Positions 50,585-61,886 of a DNA stretch of 64,000 nucleotides are shown here, in pieces. The stretch is taken from positions 62,001-126,000 of the forward strand of contig JAUCBJ010005652.1 in the NCBI GenBank assembly GCA_032718475.1. Direction: 5' to 3'. Each line of letters starts with the position of its first letter. Position 1 is the first letter of the stretch. Position numbers and translations under genes: made by a program. The stretch is from Nemertoderma westbladi (taxonomy: Eukaryota > Xenacoelomorpha > Nemertodermatida > Nemertodermatidae). Below the pieces are notes generated by a model. That model was not told the origin of the DNA. It did not search any database and saw only the letters and a list, made by a program, of their open reading frames with translations.

Positions 50585-53500
50585 TTATGTTATGGAGTCC
50601 CTAGATATTTGTCGGATTAGGGAAGTGGTCGTAGGAAGAGTATCTTGCCTTCCATAGTTTCCGGACAGTTTTTGGTCTCTTTCCAGTAAACATAAACGAC
50701 CAGCTGGGTGATTGGGTTGTCGTGTTACTTTCTCCGCTCCCTTGGCCTGTCTAATCTCAGCCGGGTTAAGGTGGGGAGGCCATTCATCTTCTTCTTTACT
50801 TAGGGAGTCGGGTCCACCTAACCAGCCTGGAGTATCTATCAGTTCTTGAGGAGTTGCTCCTCTGGAAGCGATGTCGGCTGGATTAATCGTCCCAAGGCAA
50901 TGTCTCCATTGATCTACATTGGAGTTAATATCGTCATTATCTGAGGAGTATGGTGTTCCCTCAGTTGGGTCGTCCACATCACTGCTCTCCACTTCCCCCT
51001 TTACTTGGTATACCTGTTGTTGAGGTAATCTCTCTTTGAGAGTTCTACGGGAAGGGCCAGTGAAGTACCAACCTACTCTAGTTCTTACCGCATAGGTTTG
51101 TAGTGGCTGTGGTTGAGCAGGCCGTTTCTCTAATGGCTCGAGCGCCTCATGCGCGTTTTGGCCGATGAGTATTTGCACTCCAGGATAATCGGTTTGGAAT
51201 CGAGGTATCTCAAGATGTTGGATGCACTCGTCCTCGTCCCAGTTATAAGGTTCTGCTTGAGTAGTAGCAAAGTTCTTTATAGCCACCATTTTTACTGACC
51301 TTATACCTTGTGTTCCTAACTTATCCTGGGGGGTGGACAACACACCTACATAGTAATCTGCCGTTAGGGTAGATTTCCAAACCTGCATAATTCCTGACAT
51401 ATTCAATTTAGTCCGGAACTTGGGTTGTCCAGCAAAGATATCTTCGGCTAGTTCTTGATCGATGAATGTTCCTGTGATGCCGGAGTCAAGTAGGGCGTTC
51501 ACTATGTAACTCTTGTTGGGACCATGAACTCGAACTTGCACTACAGGAAATTCTCTTATTCCTATGTTGGAAGTTGGAACTTTCCAAGATGGTTGTTTGT
51601 CAAAAGGAGTTGGAGTAAACTCGTCAGTGTCCTTTTCATCCGTAAGTGCTCGATACACTGTGGTATTTATTAGATAACAGGATTCGTTGGCATCGGAGAA
51701 TTCGTCTGTATAGAATCCTTCCCACTCAGAACCTTGGTCAGTGTCGTTCACATCACTGAATTGGACATGTAATTCGGGCTCACTTACCTGACTCGGGTTG
51801 TCTCGTTCGAACTCACTGTGTAACAAAATGTGATGTTTCGCGCCACACTTTGCACACTTTGCGTCGGAGTAACAGGTTCGCCGTTGGTGTCCTGATCTGA
51901 GGCAATTATAGCATAACCGCTTATTCCACAGGACTGTACGTCTGTCTACAGGGGATTTCTTTAGAAATTCAGCACACGCACTCAAACGGTGAGGCCCGTC
52001 GCACAGCGCACATTTTGGTTTGATGTTACTCACCTTAACTTGGTTAACGTTATGCACTCTCGTTCTTTCTTCGGGCTTTCTTCCGTGAATTCTCTTAGGA
52101 GACGTAGGAGGAGTTGTTGTTACCTGTTCTCTCCTGTCACTGGTTCGAGACTTGTATTTACTTACGTCTTTATAGGTCTTGTTGTCATAGTAAGATTTTG
52201 CTGTGTCTTTCCCGCTGTCCTCTTCTTGAGAAGCTTGGCTTTCGCCGTCGTCAGTATAACACACTGGTATTATCCTTCTCCTAGAATCGGGTTTCTCACT
52301 TACCTTATTTTCCGATGTTTTCTCTCTGGCCTGCCTTATAAGTTGTAATTTTACTTCACTATCTAAGAAAGACATGAGATCAGCCATGGTAGGACTTCGT
52401 CGTTGTTGTTCATTCATGTACAACACTTTCTTGTCCCAGCGTGTACATACTCCACCCTTTGGTAAAGTAGAGACTACGGCTCCAATAACCATGGAACTCT
52501 GATATTCATGCGACTTACCTAACCAGTCCAGTTGTCTACAGATCTCTTGAATTTCATCGGAAAACTCTATAATCCCGCTACTAAGGAAGTGTCGGGGGGC
52601 TACTAATTTTGCATACAAATACTTAGCTATGTTATCCTTGTTACCATACCTGATGTTTAGTGTATCCCAAACTTGTCTTAATCCATCTGGATGTCCAATA
52701 AACTTTAACGCCATTAACTTGGGAGGTCCTTCCAAGCACTTGATGAGGAATCTAAGTTTCTCTCCGTTAGATAGTACAGAGTTCTGTATGCTATCTTTGT
52801 AATATTCGTTGAAAGGTAACCATTTCATCTCATCTCCATTGAATTTGACGATCTCTCCCACTTTGACCGCTTGGCGGGCTTCTGTTCTAGCCATCTGACG
52901 CGTAAAGCTTTCTTGGACCATCGTGTTATTTAATATCGAATTATCGGTATATAAATTTCTCGGATCATTATCAGGTCTATAGGGAATATCATTAATAACA
53001 GGTTTATAATCACCCTTAATAGGGTTTGCTATAGGAGTTTCAACTTCACTAGCAGTATAGATGCGTGTAGGCTCCACACCTTGCGCATGTAGTACTTCAG
53101 ACCTAACAGGTTGACACAATGTTACAGGGGGTATTGGTATGCCCTTTTGGATATTGACTAATTTGTCGCGTTCTAGTGCGATACTTTGCTGCACTTCTTG
53201 CAACTCTGCTCTACCTTCCCTCACTGTTCCCTTAAGTTGGTGGACAGTCTCCTGCATCTGTCCCAGCAGGAGATTCATCCCCCGCCGTCCCTCTTCCACC
53301 CACTCAACCGCCAAAGCGGGAGTCGCCAACATAGTAGCGGGCTGACGCGGGACGACGGGAGACAAATTATTGATTTCTCTCTCTGCTATCTGGACAGGGG
53401 TATTTGCATGGACTGTTCCACCGGGTACAGGCAGTGTAGTACTATGTAAAGGGAATTTAGAGTTAAGCTCTGGAAGTACAGGGGTCTCTAACACAGAAGT

Positions 53501-54784
53501 GACTTTGGGAACGACAGGCCTAATTATTTCAGGCTCATCAACTATTGTAGGGAGTCTTGTGACCTGAATAATTTGTTCTGTGGGTTCTGTACTACCTAAA
53601 TCTGTGCTAGTTAGCTGTCTTTTAACAGCGGGGGGCAAATCAGGCAGTTTATGACGGTGAGATGTTTTTCTACGCCTGCTTAGACGAGATCTATTTCCTC
53701 CGCCTTCAGGATCGGTGGTCTCGCCTTCCTCCGATGATGTGTATCCTTGGCGCTTGGGAGTAGATCGACTCATCATCTGCATTTGATTAGCAGTAAACTG
53801 TTTATTTATACTGTCTTGTGTCTCTTGCAGATTTTCCAACTCCAGTTGGGTAGTCTGCTCAGAGGCTCTCCGTTCTGCTTCGGCCACTGCCCTTTCCGCC
53901 TTTGCTTCTGCCGCCGCTGCCTTTCTTTTTGCTTCTGCTTCTGCCGCTGCTGCCCTTGCTGCTATTCTTTCTGCTTCTACTTCTGCCGCCGCTGCCTTTC
54001 TTTCTGCTTCTGCTTCTGCCATAGCCGCCGCCTTTTGTTCCTCTATCCTTCTTTTCTTTATTTGTTCTTCTCGGACTCTAATGAGGCGGAGTTTTTCATC
54101 ACATTCAGCTTGGTTTGCAGCTAACATTTCGGCATCGATTGCGTCCAACACAAGCTTGGTTCCTTCACTATTAGGGGAAAGTCCAGACAGCCGTCTCCTC
54201 AACTCTTCGTCTCCTAGGAATCGCTGATAGTCGGACAAATAAATGTCGATAGCGTCTCTAGTTCGCGGCTTCTCTGCTGATGTTAATTCGCTTTCCACTT
54301 CGCTTTCCACCTCGCTTTCCACTTCGCCTTCCACCTCACTTTCCACTTCGCCTTCCACCTCACTTTCCACTTGAGAAGAAGTGGCGTCGGTTGATTCCCC
54401 ACAGGCTGGCCGCCCATCATAAACCGTATCCGCCATCTTCGCTCCGCGTTCGGGCGTCCGCTCAACAGTATCCGAACTACTGGAGCTATCGGGCCGCTGA
54501 GAACTAGGTTCTTGGCTAGGAGGTTGCTGCTGTTTTATAGCTTCTTCTTGATCCCGCTTGACTTGGGCCCGAGTGCCTATGGCAGACCAACGGCGCTTCA
54601 CTAACTTCGCAAATTGCGAAATCTTTTCTACCAACCTAGGTTCTGTCACAATCACCGCAGGGGTTGCCCTTCTTACAGTATGAGGGGTTTCAGACCTCGG
54701 TCTGGGATTCTCTACACTTTGATCCGAGAAACAGGCTGTTGTTTCTAGGAGACTATCTGACAGAGTTTGCCTTGTGTCAGCCAT
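50585..54784 (-). CDS. D: Gag-protease fusion (1399 codons) with RT, RNase H and integrase deleted
   Basis: One uninterrupted frame from ATG 54784 (MADTRQTLSDSLLE). Order: Ser/Pro-rich N-terminus; acidic repeat of EVES/EVEG units (about residues 138-164); AIDIYLSDYQRFLGDEELRR; Ala/Glu coiled coil (about 225-320); capsid-like DUF1759 part (VKFNGDEMKWLPFNEYYKD near 645); knuckles CYNCLRSGHQRRTC (near 958) and CAKCGAKHHILLH; aspartic protease LLDSGITGTFIDQELAEDIF (near 1097). After FTGPSRRTL the frame jumps from SSDNDDI to VDQWRHCLGTINPADIASRG and then to GRLCLLERDQKLSGNYGR, so RT, most of RNase H and integrase are gone. About 170 N-terminal residues present in B are also missing. Gag would form particles and the protease would mature them; copying needs enzymes supplied in trans. 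Confidence 0.9.
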   Translation of the reverse strand: MADTRQTLSDSLLETTACFSDQSVENPRPRSETPHTVRRATPAVIVTEPRLVEKISQFAKLVKRRWSAIGTRAQVKRDQEEAIKQQQPPSQEPSSQRPDSSSSSDTVERTPERGAKMADTVYDGRPACGESTDATSSQVESEVEGEVESEVEGEVESEVESEVESELTSAEKPRTRDAIDIYLSDYQRFLGDEELRRRLSGLSPNSEGTKLVLDAIDAEMLAANQAECDEKLRLIRVREEQIKKRRIEEQKAAAMAEAEAERKAAAAEVEAERIAARAAAAEAEAKRKAAAAEAKAERAVAEAERRASEQTTQLELENLQETQDSINKQFTANQMQMMSRSTPKRQGYTSSEEGETTDPEGGGNRSRLSRRRKTSHRHKLPDLPPAVKRQLTSTDLGSTEPTEQIIQVTRLPTIVDEPEIIRPVVPKVTSVLETPVLPELNSKFPLHSTTLPVPGGTVHANTPVQIAEREINNLSPVVPRQPATMLATPALAVEWVEEGRRGMNLLLGQMQETVHQLKGTVREGRAELQEVQQSIALERDKLVNIQKGIPIPPVTLCQPVRSEVLHAQGVEPTRIYTASEVETPIANPIKGDYKPVINDIPYRPDNDPRNLYTDNSILNNTMVQESFTRQMARTEARQAVKVGEIVKFNGDEMKWLPFNEYYKDSIQNSVLSNGEKLRFLIKCLEGPPKLMALKFIGHPDGLRQVWDTLNIRYGNKDNIAKYLYAKLVAPRHFLSSGIIEFSDEIQEICRQLDWLGKSHEYQSSMVIGAVVSTLPKGGVCTRWDKKVLYMNEQQRRSPTMADLMSFLDSEVKLQLIRQAREKTSENKVSEKPDSRRRIIPVCYTDDGESQASQEEDSGKDTAKSYYDNKTYKDVSKYKSRTSDRREQVTTTPPTSPKRIHGRKPEERTRVHNVNQVKVSNIKPKCALCDGPHRLSACAEFLKKSPVDRRTVLWNKRLCYNCLRSGHQRRTCYSDAKCAKCGAKHHILLHSEFERDNPSQVSEPELHVQFSDVNDTDQGSEWEGFYTDEFSDANESCYLINTTVYRALTDEKDTDEFTPTPFDKQPSWKVPTSNIGIREFPVVQVRVHGPNKSYIVNALLDSGITGTFIDQELAEDIFAGQPKFRTKLNMSGIMQVWKSTLTADYYVGVLSTPQDKLGTQGIRSVKMVAIKNFATTQAEPYNWDEDECIQHLEIPRFQTDYPGVQILIGQNAHEALEPLEKRPAQPQPLQTYAVRTRVGWYFTGPSRRTLKERLPQQQVYQVKGEVESSDVDDPTEGTPYSSDNDDINSNVDQWRHCLGTINPADIASRGATPQELIDTPGWLGGPDSLSKEEDEWPPHLNPAEIRQAKGAEKVTRQPNHPAGRLCLLERDQKLSGNYGRQDTLPTTTSLIRQISRDSIT
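54288..54374 (-). repeat. D: in-frame acidic minirepeat in gag
   Basis: Tandem 12-bp-class repeats encoding EVES and EVEG. Element B has a single short QVESEAT at this place, so the repeat expanded in the D lineage without breaking the frame. Confidence 0.8.
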
Positions 54785-57051
54785 GTTTGATTGTACAGTC
54801 GAATGCCTACTGCTATATTACAGTTAAAGCAAGTCTAGTAATTCAGTATCACTGTTAGCCTAATAATTAATTACCGATACTGCTACTCAGTGTAGCGTGA
54901 TATATATATAATATATTAGAATACCGGTATGCTTATAATATATATATAAGTATTATTACAGACTAGATTTGTCACAGAGTACCGGTATATAATTTTAGCA
55001 CAAATATATATAAATATATAATAGGCCTATCGTGAATACCGGTATACAGCCTACACTTATAGTATATAAGTATAATTCTGGACTATAATTAATTACAGAG
55101 TACCGGTATGATTTCAGCACAAATTTATAGAAATAAATATAATAAGCCTATGGTAAGTACCGGTATGTCAATTATTTTTAGAATAATTGAATTCCTGAAT
55201 ATTTTAGGGTTACTTAGTTACTTTAACTTACTTTATTACCGTTATTTAAGCAGTAGTCCAACTGATATTGAGACCTAGTTGTTGTATGGCAGGCCTACTA
55301 TTTATAAATCGTTTGAGTTGATTTATAATATTTATATACCCGTTTAAATGGGTTTTTGTCAATATTTGAAATAAATGTTATTATTTCTGGGGGTCACTAC
55401 ACGGAAGCTGTGCACTCTCAGTGAAGTGCTATTTATTTGACACTAAAACTGATAATTCTAATTTACCTAAGTTACTTAATACTACGAATTACTTACGATA
55501 CGGGTGAGATTAATTCTCTAATTAAACACAACAAAATATTACGTACGAAATTTTTTAGGGTAATTTTACAGGAAGTCTACAAACCAGTCCAACAAAGGGT
55601 TAGATTTCTGGCTATTACAAAGGACAGGGTACTACGGTATTTAAATAATAAGTAGTAGTAAATATATTGTACTGTCCAGATAGGAAAATACCACCGCCTG
55701 ACGACCTATAACCGTATCGCTATAGGTACTACGTTATGTATCACGGATTGTTCCTACCCAGAAGCTAATAGAGCTAACGAATGTGCCTATCAACCACTTT
55801 ACAACACAAATATACTGCCTACACTAATTACTTTGGAAAGCACTGTACACTAAACCCTAAATTAGGTACAAGTACCGGTATAACAAATAATCAGTAGTTA
55901 AATATACTTGAACAGTTAAAAGAACCACGGCATCTGCTGGAGTGACCGAAGCACAAAGTCGTCAGTCTTTACCTACGCCAAGCAGCCCTGATGTAGTACC
56001 GGGGTTAGTTTAACTATAACGGTATGTATAACAAGCACAATTACTGTAGGAATAAACTTGGGGACATGAATGTTGCGAATAATCGCATAAACTCTGAATA
56101 ATAAATATTACGCTACCCGTACAGAATACTCAAACAAATACAAACCAAACGCTGGCAGACTACTATTAAGCCTAAACAAACTACAGTATATGTGCAGATT
56201 CTGAAACTGTTAGTTAGTATGCGTTCTAACACGGTAGTACGACTTACTCTTTAAGAGGGGATTGTCCTTACAGCATATGGCTGCCCCAACTTACTAACGG
56301 CACTTGATCAGACCAACTCTACACACGCAGCAATCCCTTCAGACCCAAAAATAGCCAGACAACAATCCAGCCTACAAAATATTTGAGTAATAACTATTAC
56401 GGTACCTGAACAGACCACACAAACAAACACAGACTAAAACACTGGCAGACTACGATCAAGCCTAAACAAACTACAGTATGTGCAGATTCTGAGACTGTTA
56501 GTTAGTATGCGTTCTAACACGGTAGTACGACTTATTCTTTAAGAGGGGATTGACCTTCAGCATATGGCTGCCCCAACTTACTAACGGCACTTGATCAGAC
56601 CAACTCTACACACGCCGTAATCTCTCCAAACTCAACAACAGTCAGACAGCAGCTCAGCCTACAATTATCTGAACAATCTGAGCAGGGTCACACGCCTTCT
56701 GCTCAATATTAGCCTACTAGTAAATAAAACCGACAGAAATAAGTAAACTATACAAAAGAATGAGGGGTGATCAATCCCTATTCCCCTGGCAGCCTACAAT
56801 ATACAATAGATCACAATCGAAATAATACTAAATGTACTTGTACAGCAGTACCGGTACCGGTGATGACAGTTAGGCCTACTGACCTACAGAAGTACCGGTT
56901 CAGTTTTACCGGTCACTACGGTATTTTGCAACCTTATTGCTTACTGCAATAAGATCGATAACTGTTACTGTTCGACAGAACAGTATTAAACTGTATTTAA
57001 TGCCTACACTTGCAACCTTATTGCTTACTGCAATAAGATTATAACTGTTAC
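54785..57051 (-). other. D: untranslated leader
   Basis: About 2.3 kb, homologous to the B leader but longer, because a 290-bp segment is duplicated in tandem (about 56120-56410 and 56411-56690). ATACCGGTAT-type palindromes recur near 54920-55170. Next to the LTR the stem CTTATTGC...GCAATAAG occurs twice (56933-56953 and 57017-57037). No tRNA-type primer-binding site is evident. Confidence 0.75.
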
Positions 57052-58287
57052 TGTTCGCGCTTTTGAAGACCTTTAGCAGTTTAACCTGCCAAAATTTATA
57101 TGTCTTTTAGTTAATTAACACACCTTTAGCATACGACAATATTTTATGCTAATAAACAAAACATTAGCCGAAGCCAGCCCATGCGCGATCATTCACCCGA
57201 TGGATCTACACCCGGGAGGCTGAATTCGGATGCTTAGATTTTATTATTGCAGTGTAAGGTTGCAGTGTAAGCCTACTGTATTATTCGATAGATCACTAAT
57301 AATTAATTTCTGACAGATATTATTAACTTTCGGGAAATATTAACAGTTCCTTTAGGACGTGGCGCTCTATCTATTTAAACAGAGCTAGGACTTATACTAA
57401 ACGCAACGATAAGGCTTATGATTAAAGTATAAGTCGCATTCTTTAGGAAATGCTTTGTTACCAGTCACATCACACTCACAATCATGCACACTATTCTGCC
57501 GACCGTCAGTACATTTGATCACACATGAAGAGAACAGCAATTGACTCAGGTAGTGTCCACTAAATAACATTAGATTCAATACACACCACATTGATATAAA
57601 TCGCAATTGTTATATATAGCCCGCCTCTCTAACCTGTAGTGTATCAAGAAAATTGGGAATTTGGGTGATTTATCCGTATTATCCAAAGAGCAATATTTCC
57701 ATCAACAAATAGGTACAATTAATAACTGACGGTAAATAGCAGTACAAACAATATGATTAGTGCAGTTAAATTAAGTGAGGTAACACCGCCGCCGGTAACA
57801 GTTATACTTTCTATAATCTAAGCAGTTTACTAGAGTTCTTACCAAAAAGCCGGTGTTTCTGGCTTGGACAGCAATAACAACAAAGTATCAAGTAAAAACA
57901 GTAAGACTGAACACTCTCCTTATGATCGGCTGAAAAGCTACACGTCGACAGGAAAAATCGCTCTGATTGGCTCAAGCCAAACAAAGAACTATGCGTCCAA
58001 TGGCTGTTTCCATGTCAGCAACCAGCTGTTAGATGTCGTAATATGAATCATCACGGCTAAGCTGTGAAAGGTAGTTGGTGCATTACAGGTTTTTTGCTTT
58101 ACCATGTCCGCCAAAACACGTATATAGCAGAATGATTTTTATGTCCGTTAAAACACCTGTAACGGTACCTTGCGGGCGAGGGGAATATATATACAGTTAG
58201 AGAACCTTTTTAGAGTATTCCAGCGCCTGGGGGGAAACTGGATTGCGAAGCAAAAGGGGCCAGTTATATCCCACAGAAGCTTTTACA
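57052..58287 (-). repeat. D: 5' LTR (1236 bp)
   Basis: Same length and, where compared, same sequence as the 3' LTR at 46381. Includes the small sense ORF at 57397-57570. Confidence 0.93.
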
Positions 58288-58292
58288 CAGCC
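58288..58292. repeat. Target-site duplication of element D, right
   Basis: CAGCC, matching 46376-46380. Confidence 0.85.
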
Positions 58293-58520
58293 AGTGCATA
58301 ATCTTGTACTTTGGCAGCCTCATGGAGTGAATAAGCATGGTGGACAGCCATGACTTTCTTGAGACGCATCTTAAAGGACACTGGCCTTAAAGATGCGGAT
58401 GATCTAGCAAATGTCATGGGTGATAGGGAGTTGTGGCGGTGCAATTTTGTTGACTAGCCGGCACAGCATTCTTAAAAATGCAGCTGCAATGCAGCATGCC
58501 GATCCTAGTAGTAGTAGTTC
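58288..58520 (+). pseudogene. LINE C-terminal fragment, right half
   Basis: Continues the LINE frame interrupted by D: HNLVLWQPHGVNKHGGQP, then a 1-nt shift, then DTGLKDADDLANVMGDRELW to a stop near 58456. A TAG-repeat tail follows at about 58508-58518. This is the usual end of the same LINE type as at 27.0-27.4 kb. Confidence 0.75.
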
Positions 58521-60402
58521 CACATTAGTGTTGTGGTTTATACTATTAGTTGATACTTACATGAACAAGGTAGTAAACGAGTGCATTCTGCCAGTATGTT
58601 TCGAGTTTTATAACGCCAATAAACCCCAAAACCAACCCCAAAACCCATGTCCCACTCTCGACGCCCGAATTTCTGCCACCGAAGTTACAGAACCCAGTTA
58701 AACATGAGTATGTGTTTCATATATGGTTGCCATAAATAATTCGACATGTGATACATATATGTAAATGTTACAGTGTTGTCAAATGTGATCCATATGTGGA
58801 ATGTTCACATGTGATACACATATGTTTTTTATGTGACAAGTGCGACAAAAAGAGTAAAAATTTAAACTGAGACCGACCAATCACTGGTGTGGGTCTGCAT
58901 TTCCTATAGAGAGGTGGGGCGGGGGGGGGGGGGTAGCCTACCTCAGTACCATTATCCTATCCAATCCCTACACCCTATCCTACGGCCCTACACCTACCCT
59001 ATACATTTAGAGAAGGAAGCATCGGAGTATATATGACAATATTTAATCCATAGTGATATGAGAGTATCCTTAATAGATTTTGGTGATGATCCGTAAATTC
59101 GTATTCTATTAGTTAGATTTAATTAAGTTATCTAATTTCCAGCTATAATAGATTATTCATTTTGATAAATCTTCGAAAATTAATTAATTCTAAGATCATA
59201 TAATTGCTCATATGATATTTTATATCTAATTTTAAGACATCTTTTCCCTACAACATATATATACCACATATGAAACATATGTTCAATTTTTTAACGGGAT
59301 AAGAACTGCAATAGGCCTGCCTACCTTACGGATGGTATAGTGCATGTATGTTATCTGTCTATGTCTGTACCCCTTACTGATACTTAGCAGCGCAGATGAC
59401 AATGCACAACCACAACCTGACAAGTGAAAACCACCATACAGTCATACATATGTTTGTCTAATTCTGTTAATACAGCACTGTACAGTGCAAATGGACAGCA
59501 CAATGTGCATAGTGCAAGGCAGAAAGCAGGCAAGTCACACACTGCATCACTGAACAATTGAGTCAGTGAGTGGACTATGATAAGCGGTAGGCTTATGCAA
59601 CGCATTATGCTGTTATGGGTAAAATATAAAATAATTCGCGATTCACTAGCTAAACTGCAAGCGACACGACGTGGTTAAGAAGAAAGATTGGAGGATCAGA
59701 CTATGAAATGCCTATCATTTTAAGAATGTGTCCCACCACCAGCCCTCAAATGCAATAAACAAAACAATTGGACGATCGACTATGGTTACTTCAATTTAGT
59801 GTCCATACAGCCTTCACAGATCATTCAAACCTTATAGCAGGCCTATGTCTGTATGTATTGATTATACATTATATGGTTAAATAGCCGGTACTTTGAAAAT
59901 ACAGTATAACAAAAAATATAGATTCAACGTATTATACTGCTGATTAAAACGATATTTGTTCTTAATGCAAAAAGCTGAGTAGTGACATCAAGAAATTCCG
60001 CATCCCCCCTCGTTATTCTTTTCTGTACATGTATTACTGTAAGGACTGTATTACCATAAGGCAAACATGTGTGCAACATATAAAATCCATGAACTGGATT
60101 ACAAAATTACGAATTGAATAGTTTATAGATTGAAATTTAACTTCGGAGTCTTGGCTATGGCTATTTCACATATGCTCGACATATATTATTCACATGCGCA
60201 TTCTCACACATTTATTTATGATAAATCATGTAAATTCATATGTGCAACATATAAATACCATAAATGGCGATACACACATTCTAAGTGTATGTATCACCGC
60301 ATGCGTGACATGTATTATTCATACATGAGCATAAAAACCCAATTTCCAGACACACCTATTCCATACAACATATATATACCACATATGAAACATAAGTTCA
60401 TG
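58521..60402. other. Intergenic, CATATG-rich sequence
   Basis: No gene supported; the open frame over 60130-60402 is low-complexity, TAT/CAT-rich sequence. It contains repeated ACATATG words (58740-58830), a G-rich tract (58915-58933), and a 31-bp direct repeat (59249-59279 and 60364-60394). Confidence 0.5.
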
Positions 60403-61886
60403 TTTAACTGGGAAGCAGTCAAAGACCAGAAAGCCCATAAGGCAGCTGGTCCAGACAGAATAACCAACGAAATATTAAAATCCGGTTTTGGGTTATTATT
60501 ACCCTACTTACTTGCTTTATTCTCTTTGTGCTTTAATTGTGCCTGTTGCCCAGTTTCGTGGTTAGCGTCGTATCTACTACCACTTTACAAGGGAAAAGGC
60601 CCCAAGTGCTCTCCTGATAGTTATCGGGGTATAGCGATACTTTCTTGTTTACTCAAAACTTACACCGCCATTCTATTTACTAGACTTTATACGTGGGCGG
60701 AGTCTCATTTTATTTTACCGGTCCAGCAGTTCGGCTTTCGAAAAAAGCATTCCACAAAAATGGCTGTCAATTTACTGTATAACTTCATTCATACATCGCT
60801 ACAACCCGCAGGTGGTCATGTGTATTGTGTTTTTGTTGATTTTACCAAAGCTTTTGACTCCGTTAACAGGCAAAAACTTTGTTTTAAATTATCTCGTTTC
60901 GGTGTCAGCAAACATTTTATATCCTGTATTTGGGCCCTTATTGCTATTAATTTTGTCTACATTTGTGTTGGTGCATACGTTCTACAGCCGATAATTCAGA
61001 CCATTGGTGTTGTGCAAGGGGATAAACTTTCACCTCTTTTATTTAGTTTGTTTGTTGCAGATCTACCTAGTATTTTAGTTGCAGCTGGCTGCCTTGTTAT
61101 TATGATGCCGACGACCTGGCAATAGATGGTAACTCGATTGTTGACGTACAAAATGGTCTTGATTCTCTAGTTGACTATTGTAAGGTAAATGACCTAACCG
61201 TCAATTTATCCAAAACCAAAGCCATAAAATTTCGCCGGGGAGGTCGCATGTGTAACAATGATGTTCTAATTTACAAAGGTACGAAGATCGAATTTGTCAG
61301 TGAGTTTAATTATCTCGGTACAACTCTCTCAACCAAAAATGGCCCCAGCGGTCACTTCGCGCACTTGCACAAAAGGGGTCTGGCATGCTGTGTCCACTTA
61401 GCCTCGAAAATAAATATGTATCTGATCTCCTTAGACTCAGCAAAACGTCTATGGCTCTCGGTGGTCTTCCCTGCAGTCACCCATGGGTGCGATATTTTCA
61501 CACCCTCCGAGAACATTGCCGTTCTAGAACATGTTCGCAAATGTCGCGCCTTTTATTTTAAACTGTGGTGTGGAGTAAGCAAGTTCTCCTCCTCCACTGC
61601 GATACTAGACGCCGTAGACAACGTCGTCAACCCCGATTGTGACATCAGGTTGGGAGGCCTGTCCGGCTTCCGCCGCCGTGCAGCGGCGTTGCTTCTCTCC
61701 AACGGGTGTCATCAGACTCTTTGCAGCAGTCCCAACTGTTGGAAAGCGGATGATGGTTGCATCTGCTTGCTGTGCATCAATCCGGCTGACACTAAATTGC
61801 ACTTCAAATCTTGCCCTGGCATTCCCCCATGCGCGACTGACCTTCGATGCGCTCTTTTCCTTCTCACCCTGGGTCTCCCCAAATAA
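60403..61886 (+). pseudogene. LINE reverse transcriptase with C-terminal Cys-rich motif, frameshifted
   Basis: RT blocks: HKAAGPDRITNEILKSGF, YRGIAILSCLLKTYTAIL, QQFGFRKKHSTKMAV, CVFVDFTKAFDSVNRQKL (catalytic Asp), and GVVQGDKLSPLLFSLFVADL. The frame ends at 61125 because of a shift just before the YADD box, which lies in the next frame (near 61105) and continues as VDYCKVNDLTVNLSKTK and EFNYLGTTLSTKNG. The C-terminus (61248-61886) ends in a Cys/His-rich stretch (CHQTLCSSPNCWKADDGCIC). The endonuclease is absent, so the copy is 5' truncated. It differs from the other two LINE types here. Confidence 0.8.

Larger units (their letters stand above)
46381..58287 (-). mobile_element. BEL/Pao element D: complete but non-autonomous (gag-protease only)
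   Basis: Minus-strand element with LTRs at 57052-58287 (5') and 46381-47616 (3'), each 1236 bp with no difference in the parts I compared, and a 5-bp target duplication CAGCC. It contains a leader (54785-57051), one 1399-codon gag-protease frame (50585-54784), a 3' noncoding region with the duplicated hairpins, and a decayed ORF3. Compared with A and B it lacks the RT, RNase H and nearly all integrase, so it must have been mobilised by enzymes from related elements. Identical LTRs indicate a recent insertion. Confidence 0.93.

Noticed and set aside
60130-60402. N-terminal extension of the LINE RT frame
   Set aside because: Low-complexity TAT/CAT-rich sequence with no endonuclease motif; the homologous part starts only at about 60403.
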